This document shows positions 57,714-64,000 of a stretch of DNA of 64,000 bases, in pieces (positions within the stretch are counted from its first letter, which is position 1; each line of letters starts with the position of its first letter). A program made the translations under genes and the position numbers. This DNA comes from Pisolithus tinctorius (lineage: Eukaryota; Basidiomycota; Agaricomycetes; Boletales; Pisolithaceae): assembly GCA_024663395.1 (NCBI GenBank), contig JANFAH010000070.1:124001-188000 (forward strand), in the 5' to 3' direction. A model generated the notes under the pieces. The model was not told where the DNA came from and did not search any database. It worked only from the letters and a program-made list of their open reading frames with translations.

Positions 57714-60700
57714 TCAATACGGCATGAGTCGTCGCCGCTCCCTTGCATCCCTTTCAATCTCATCATCGCTTGCCTCTGAACCTCCTCTCGGGTCCTCTGA
57801 CCCTCGTACCCCCCTGTAGTTCCGCGTGTAGTCCTCTAAACTTCTTCTCATCCGCAACCCCCTGTCTGCCATAACTTCAACAAAACCATGTAGTTCGTGA
57901 GGCTTGAATACTTGTCTTAAGGGTCCAAACGCTAGTAGATACAGTTCTGTGTCGCGTTATAAATCTTGGTCCAGAACCGAATTATAATGCCAGATACCAA
58001 CCTTTTGAGAGAGGGCATTCACTAACAGCCCTATAAAGTAGATCCTTGGCTCTTTGCGTCTGGCCAGCACGGATCTCGAACTCCATGATGACACGCCAGA
58101 TGATTGAGCTGTTCTTTGTCCTTTGGGAGCGTCAGTGCCGATCTAATAGTATTCAGCAAGCTTGAAATGTACCTTTCGCTCTCCGCCGCTGCGAACAATC
58201 CCGCTCTTGTCCGCTCGATTTCCCTTTCCCAACGGCCTTTCTCCCATCCCGCCGTCCATACCTCGGCAATCCTTCTCGTAATATCCTTTTCTTTGTTAAC
58301 TTGGCCCATCTGATTCCTGACTCGTCCCCACAGACCGTACCCCTTTTCAGCTTCAAGAAACATTCCAAGGATAATGGTGTTGTTGGGATACGTCTCCAGT
58401 GCGGTCTGCAATCGATCCCGCAAGAAGGCGGGTGGTGTAGAGTTACGGAGGGTGGATGAATGATTATACAACATCAACAACGACGCAACCGTTAAGCTCT
58501 CCTGCTGCTCAGCGGACGTCCTCAAACCAGATGGGGGTTGTGCATCAAAAATTGCCAAAGCGGATGCTGGAGAGGACGCCGTCAAAAGCTCTACCACAGC
58601 TCTAAGCTTTATCCACGCCTCACGATCCTTCCATCGTTCGTGCGATGCGTTGGTGATATCCTCCAGATTGCGTTTTGCCCTCAGGACCATCATCCCCCCT
58701 GAGCCGTCAACATTGCCGGCACGCATTACCACGCGCAGGGTGACTTCTTGATCACCATTTAGCCATTCCATTTCCGCCCAATCCCACCATAATTGGCCAA
58801 CGAATGCGTGGGTAGGCGGACGACGAACAGCAATGAGAGCAGTCTGATAAACTTTGCGTGCATCCTCGACGCGTCCACGTAGACGTTCAAGTCGGGCATG
58901 TGCAGCCCAGTGAGCAAGCGACTCACGGGCGGTCGAGAGGAATGATCGCGAGAGCTTCAGTGCGCTAAACGTGTGAAATTAATACCAGTCCAATAGTGAC
59001 CGAGTAGCACCACTCACCGTTTCACGCTCACCGCAGCCTCAAAGGCTAACGCGTAGATATCCCACTCGTGATCCTCTGTCCCACACCGAAGCTGACTAAA
59101 TATCGCTCTCACAAACTCCTGGTTGACACCTTCGACGTCTTTTTCTGTCCACGTCCGCCAATGATCCTTCCCTACCCATTCAAGTGGCCCAATAACATTT
59201 AAACTCCACTCCTTTATGGGCCCAAAAGCACTCAAATACTCTCTTTCTTTACCGACCAGAACGCCAGAATAAGAGTCCGCAAGAAACTGTCGTGCAGATG
59301 CTCTTTCAGGGAATATGGACGACAAGCAAGCTGGGCTCGTGAAAAATGTATAGGACCACCGATCCCACGCATCATCTGCCAGAGACCGCGAGAATCCAGG
59401 AATATGAAGCCCTAGAAAGGCCAGCCACAGAAGCCTAAAAATGCTTTTTGCTCGCTGAGTCGTAAGCGACAGCAGGAGTGGGCGGATATCTGAAAACAGT
59501 ACAGTTGAGTACGGGTCAGACGCAGCTCGCTCTGTCATTGAACGTGTCGGGGCACGCAAGAGACGATCAGCTCGTGCTTCGTCGTTGTACCACGAAGAGA
59601 ACGGATCCGCGGACGGCTGAATACCAACGTCCATTTGGATGCTTTCCTCGTTAATGGTACCTATTTCTGGTCGGCCAGATGATGTCCACGCCGACCAGCC
59701 TTTGGCATCGACCTCCCCAACGCGCGGCGCTTCAGACTCCCAAAACTCTTCTAGTGCTTCCAGTTGCGTTTCAATCGGTAATCCATACAACGATTGGGGG
59801 ACTTCGAACGTTCTTGAGAGCAGTCAGACTGAGTGTGCAGACGATTGAAATAGACCTCACAGTTCTGCCTGAGCTTGGAACAGTGCTGTTGCACGTTCAT
59901 AGAAGCCTTTCGGGATAAGTGATCAGAGAAAAATCGCCAGACAACTCTTGCCAGATGGACGTACCTGCCTCTTGAAATGCCACAGCAACGCGCCACACTA
60001 CTCGTAGTTTGTCCACCTCACTATCCGATGAACCACCCAGCGCGTGTAATGCACGTGTAGCATCGGTCACAACACTATCGATGCTTTCAGTCGATTTCCG
60101 GATCCGCCACTCTAGCCATTCCATCCAAATCTCAACACCACCCAATTTAAGTGCCTCTTCCCACTCGACTTGGAGTTTACTTTCATACCAGACTTCCTCG
60201 CCTGCGCGGAGATACTTCAGTCGGAGGAGCCGCGATGTGCGATTGGAAGGGTGAGCCGCCAGAGCACGGTCGAGAACCGACAAAGTTATTTCAGCACGAA
60301 CGGTTGACGCGTTCTTCGACGCTGGGGGAACAGTCGCTAGTGAACGAGTAACAAGGGATAACCATGTTTCCACAGAAGACGGTTGAAGTGCGATTTTCTG
60401 TTCAAGGTCCTTAATAGCAAGTTGCTCTGACGGCAAAGCGAGTAGCCCTTCATCGTCATCAGAATTATCCTCTTTCCCTTCCGAAGACTCTGAGTCGGTA
60501 TCGGTTTCGTCCTGGAAAGAGCCGTAAAATTCCCCCGGCACGCGACCCCCGCGAGATGGGAGAGGAAGAAATCCGTTGACTTCTTCGTATTTGTAATTGC
60601 TGGCATTTGCAATCAGACGCCGGGCTGGAGTATTCAGAAGCGCCCTAGTGCCGGGGTCCGTCAATCCTAACTGCTGCAAAATGCAGCGCAGATCAGAATG

Positions 60701-61302
60701 ACGAAAAGAACCTGAATCATTGCGCGCTTACTTTTCGACCCCCACCCAACACGATCTCTATCCCCTTTCCCGATTTGCGAGAGACCGACCAATTGCCAAC
60801 GAGACCAAGGATACGCCTGCCCTCTTGTAAATCGTTAGTTGTCCAGCACAGCACAGAGGCTGTACTTACGGTTCACTGGACGATATTTGGGAAGGTCGCC
60901 TGCGTGTATGCTACCATAAGTGATGTTGAGGGGATCTCCCTTACGATCTGAGAAGAAAGACCATTGGGTGTGGTCCTGTACTGCAAAACGACGGTCTTCG
61001 TCCTGTTTGTTCCGCTCATCGTGATGGACTATGTCCTTGACCCAGCTACTATGACGTGTGGGCTCCGGGAAGTGTGAAATATGTTTCTCTCGTTTAGATT
61101 TCTTTTCCTTGTCTAGTCTACGATCCCACCAGTCGCTCCTGTCTTCTCTGTTCCTTTGGTAGGCCTCATTTGAGTGGTCTCGGTGTACAATCGTGGTGTC
61201 GAACTGGTCGGGTGATCTGGTGCGCTTGCTTGGGCCAGGATCAGGTAGGACTGGGAAGGAAGAAAAGGAGGGGGTGAACGAGGGGAGCGAGGGAGCAGAC
61301 AT
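57714..61302 (-). CDS. NRDE-2-like RNA-surveillance protein (HAT repeats)
   Basis: NRDE-2 works with the exosome helicase Mtr4 and, in some organisms, in nuclear RNAi. The start MSAPSLPSFTPSFSS (ATG 61300-61302) leads to basic DRSDWWDRRLDKEKKSKREK and KGDPLNITYGSIHAGDLPKY, which is diagnostic. LGLTDPGTRALLNTPARRLI follows, then many HAT repeats (IWMEWLEWRIRKSTESIDSV, WYNDEARADRLLRAPTRSMT). The 3' end was extended by splicing: NSSIIWRVIMEFEIRAGQTQ, then RAKDLLYRAVSECPLSK joined to ELYLLAFGPLRQVFKPHELH. An acidic/basic tail ends RERRRLMPY, TGA 57714-57716. Without these last exons the protein would stop near 58031 with a false tail. It shares a 183-bp promoter with NIP7. Confidence 0.88.
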
Positions 61303-61485
61303 CGACTCGCTCGATCTGTTAACTGCTGGGAAAATACTGTTGGCCGTCTGACAGCTGCAGGCACGACGATGGGTCACCGTGACCGGCCTGGCGGTGAATC
61401 CGGACGGAGGCTTCTATATTTGGCGCTGATCTTCCGGATTAATTATTTTATCGCACTTCTGCAGTTTCCCTTCACCGATTCCGAC
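61303..61485. promoter_or_regulatory. 183-bp bidirectional promoter of NRDE2 and NIP7
   Basis: Both start codons (61302 minus, 61486 plus) are 183 bp apart. Two RNA-processing genes share it, so co-regulation is possible. No clear TATA box seen. Confidence 0.5.
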
Positions 61486-62285
61486 ATGCGTCCCCTGACA
61501 GAGGAGGAGAGCAAGGCTGTATTCACAAAACTTGCAAATTACATCGTACTCTCAATTATCTTTTTGTGAAACCAACTGCACTGACAATGATTCAAACAGG
61601 GCAAGAATCTGGTTCACCTCATCGATCGCAACGACGAACCGTATTGCTTCAGGCTACACAAGGACAAGGTTTACTATGCCTCAGAGGCAAACATGCGTCT
61701 GAGCATATCGGTTGCCAGACCAAATCTCATAAGTCTGGGCACTTGCTTCGGAAAATTCTCTAAAAGTGGCAAGTTCAAGCTACACGTTACTGCTCTCGAC
61801 TACCTCGCCCAGTACGCTAAATACAAGGTCAGTGTTATTGTAACCCTGTTATTTTGCTCTCTGAGATGGGGCATCTTAGATTTGGATAAAACCTAATGGT
61901 GAAATGCCATTCTTGTACGGCAATCACGTCCTGAAAGCACACTTGGGCCGGATAACTGAAGATACCCCTGAACATCAAGGCGTCGTGGTGTTTAACATGA
62001 ACGATATCCCATTGGTGAGAGGTTTAGACTATGGTTTTTCCGTTGGCACATTTTTTTCCAGGGATTCGGCGTGACTGCACGGTCAACAGTGGATACCCGA
62101 AAACTAGATCCTACAGCAATCATCGCATTCCACCAAGCGTGAGTGCAATGATGGTATTTACTTTTCCCTTGCATCTTAGACGTGCTTTCTAGGGATGTTG
62201 GAGAATATCTCCGAGACGAGGTCGCGCAAGTTTACCCCAGCAGTTTTGTGATAGCTGACAATCGACACAGGATACTCTCGTATGA
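61486..62285 (+). CDS. NIP7: 60S ribosome-biogenesis factor Nip7
   Basis: Nip7 binds pre-rRNA in pre-60S particles. From ATG 61486: [20 protein letters not shown], then across an intron [20 protein letters not shown], with [20 protein letters not shown] and [20 protein letters not shown]. Next are [16 protein letters not shown] and the PUA domain: [40 protein letters not shown] and [20 protein letters not shown]. The last exons give DVGEYLRDE and a mini-exon coding DTLV with TGA 62283-62285. Length near 180 residues matches the family. All introns use GT-AG and keep frame. A near-certain identification. Confidence 0.95.
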
Positions 62286-62658
62286 AGTTGTATTCCGTCT
62301 GTTGACATTCTAAAATACAGTGCGTATCAGAATAATCCCAAAGGGTCACCTTGGCCGACTCCTGTGCACTAGGTTAGCCCTCAGTTGGAAAACAAGGCAC
62401 ACTGGTGATATGGGCTGCCAGTCTCGCTCCAACTCCTGTTGTTGGCGAAACTTTCATTGCAGTTATCCCAACCCATATGCAAACGATAAACGGGGGTGTC
62501 AAGAAAATGCGTGGAAATTGTCGACAAGCAAATTCCATGAATAAAAGTACTCAGAACTTGACATTAATATAGCTAGTTGAAGATTATGTAATACATTGCC
62601 ACACACCTAATAATGAAGCCTGCCAGCGGGGCGGCCATCATACACATATCCATCGAGG
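62286..62658. other. Intergenic, nothing seen
   Basis: About 370 bp between the NIP7 stop and the Sec39 start. Only a short plus frame with no motif. An upstream ATG at 62613 is out of frame with the Sec39 gene and could act as a short upstream ORF. Confidence 0.5.
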
Positions 62659-64000
62659 ATGTCCGCACACCAACCTCACGCCCGCTGGCAGAACGTAGGG
62701 GACGACGAACTCACCGTGCACATCATCCGCGACATTCTTAACGCCATCGACGACGATTTCTGGGTAGCGGCCGCTTGTGCGGACAGGCTTGTGAATGACG
62801 TCGATGTGCAACGGGAGCTCTTGGAACTCGGTTTGAGTCGTACGTCCTCTGCTGTCGACAGGGCCAAAACTTCTCTGGTTCAGGGTCCTGAGTCTGGGAC
62901 TTTGTGTACGAAGGGTGCCCTCAACGCGTACTTTGAGCAGGTCCCTGGCGACGCTCAACTTTGCCAGCTCCGTGCCATCTTCCTGGACCGACTCGACAGA
63001 CTATCTTCGTTCGTGGAAATTTACAGGATTGTGCAGCCTCAATCGGAGGGACCTGACGACATCGACTCTGAATGGGAGGATGACCCTTGGGGCGATGATC
63101 CCGACGAAACACACAAACTCAACCTTTCTTCCGCTGCCAACTCGCATATCCCTCTATCGGAATTCCTGGTCATGGACATAGTGGACGTTGCCCGTTTCTT
63201 TGCGTCGCTGGAGCTTTACCCTGCAGTTTTCATTCTCATGACTCACCACTCATCTTCGTTATGGCCATTCCGTTTCGCTGTGCTGAACAGTATACCCACT
63301 CATGCTTTACCTTCGGAATATTCTGAGGTCTTGCCTGCCTATGACGTCGGTCAAGGCGCAGAACAAGCCCCTCGCTCACACAGTTGGAGAAGCGAAAGTG
63401 ATTGGGTGGAGTCTGAGGAAGTTAGGGCTGCTCTTACAGGTTCGCAGGCGCCCCCTCACGCAGGACACATTACTCGCGCGGTGCCGTCGCCTGTAGACGA
63501 CCCTCTGGATCCCCAGAAATTGACCGCATGGTATGCACGGCGTGCAGACGATGTCATCACCTCAACAGGTATGCTTGACGTAGCACTTGCTACGGTCCAG
63601 CATGGTGTTTCTTTGGGTGTGCCGGATCTAGACCAATTAGAAGAAGACCTTAGTCTCCTTGCGCGTTTGGTCTACGATGCTCCGCAGCCCAGCGGATCAA
63701 GCAACGCAGAAGATTGGACTCTCAGCCGCTGGAAGTCACTGGAACCCGCTCAAGTCGTCCAGGCTTATCTTGCATACTCAACCCAGGAAACAGTGGCAAG
63801 GGACATAATGCAGATTGTCATGCCGTACCTTTTCGTATTGGACGCTCGTGCAGAACGTGCTGGTCAGCCCGATTCCGATCTTACAACACACCTGCTCTAT
63901 GACTACGTCCTTAGTGCCCCCCTACCAATGGCCGCTGCAATCTTTGAGGCATCAAAACCTACACTACCTTTATCGCAGAGGATAATTCGCAACGACGAAG
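62659..64000 (+). CDS. SEC39: Sec39 (Dsl1 tether subunit, NBAS-like), 5' part
   Basis: Sec39 with Dsl1 and Tip20 forms the ER tether for COPI vesicles returning from the Golgi. An uninterrupted frame of 447 codons runs from ATG 62659 to the window edge without a stop. It opens MSAHQPHARWQNVGDDELTV and contains alpha-helical pairs typical of the family: DDFWVAAACADRLVNDVDVQ, ELLELGLSRTSSAVDRAKTS, FVEIYRIVQPQ, MLDVALATVQHGVSLGVPDL and EDLSLLARLVYDAPQ. WKSLEPAQVVQAYLAYSTQE follows near the edge. Such a solenoid could also be read as a generic tethering subunit, but the DLDQLEEDLSLLARLVYD segment is a Sec39 feature. The 3' half is missing because the window ends. Confidence 0.8.
   Translation, partial: MSAHQPHARWQNVGDDELTVHIIRDILNAIDDDFWVAAACADRLVNDVDVQRELLELGLSRTSSAVDRAKTSLVQGPESGTLCTKGALNAYFEQVPGDAQLCQLRAIFLDRLDRLSSFVEIYRIVQPQSEGPDDIDSEWEDDPWGDDPDETHKLNLSSAANSHIPLSEFLVMDIVDVARFFASLELYPAVFILMTHHSSSLWPFRFAVLNSIPTHALPSEYSEVLPAYDVGQGAEQAPRSHSWRSESDWVESEEVRAALTGSQAPPHAGHITRAVPSPVDDPLDPQKLTAWYARRADDVITSTGMLDVALATVQHGVSLGVPDLDQLEEDLSLLARLVYDAPQPSGSSNAEDWTLSRWKSLEPAQVVQAYLAYSTQETVARDIMQIVMPYLFVLDARAERAGQPDSDLTTHLLYDYVLSAPLPMAAAIFEASKPTLPLSQRIIRNDE

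Noticed and set aside
36483..64000. A membrane-trafficking gene cluster (Trs85, Sec39, with Rav1 and GDI earlier)
   Set aside because: The genes are tens of kilobases apart with unrelated genes between them; the theme fits chance in a housekeeping region.
1..64000. CRISPR arrays, insertion sequences, rRNA genes, tRNA genes
   Set aside because: No regular spacer-repeat pattern, no IS-like inverted repeats with transposase, and no convincing tRNA or rRNA segment were seen by eye; a tRNAscan-SE or Infernal run would settle the RNA genes.

Overview
The window is nuclear DNA from a filamentous basidiomycete, most likely a mushroom-forming agaricomycete. Genes are broken by many short introns of about 50-60 bp with GT-AG (rarely GC-AG) ends. 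Both strands are densely used, there is no operon structure, and the recognisable proteins (Byr4, Rav1, Trs85, Yhm2, NRDE2) are fungal or eukaryotic. Almost all genes are single-copy housekeeping genes. CDS spans below run from start codon to stop codon and include introns; junctions were checked by hand only where stated.

Layout. 0-7.8 kb: a UBE2O-like E2 (minus), an F-box protein (plus) and mitochondrial N-acetylglutamate synthase (plus). 8.6-22.2 kb: an acylcarnitine-type mitochondrial carrier, a five-domain fasciclin membrane protein, Rav1 of the RAVE complex, Rab GDI, and a protein with two Rap1/Myb-like segments. 22.2-28.2 kb: methylmalonate-semialdehyde dehydrogenase, low-molecular-weight phosphatase, a thioredoxin-fold SH3BGR-like protein and seipin. 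28.6-35.8 kb is the most lineage-specific part: two tandem paralogues of an uncharacterised fungal family with an unrelated gene between them, a decayed LCCL-domain membrane protein gene, a decayed LINE fragment, and an orphan gene. 36.5-54.2 kb: Trs85, Mpv17/Sym1, Yhm2, mitochondrial uS17m, an MFS transporter, WRAP73, an m-AAA protease and UreD. 54.5-64 kb: Byr4, NRDE2, NIP7 and the 5' part of Sec39, which runs off the right edge.

Two functional themes recur, probably by chance rather than as a cluster. Membrane traffic and organelle biology includes Rav1, GDI, the fasciclin protein, Trs85, Sec39 and seipin. Mitochondrial function includes NAGS, two carriers, MMSDH, Sym1, uS17m and the m-AAA protease. 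Many neighbours are divergent pairs with very short shared promoters (68, 131, 183, 214, 237 and 286 bp).

No new defence, mobile or biosynthetic system was found. The items most worth a second look are the decayed 31.7-34.6 kb block with its excess of CGA-to-TGA type stops, the start-codon-only first exon of the carrier gene, the frame-rotating 31-bp repeat in the Sym1 gene, the double Rap1/Myb-like protein, and the tandem paralogue pair.
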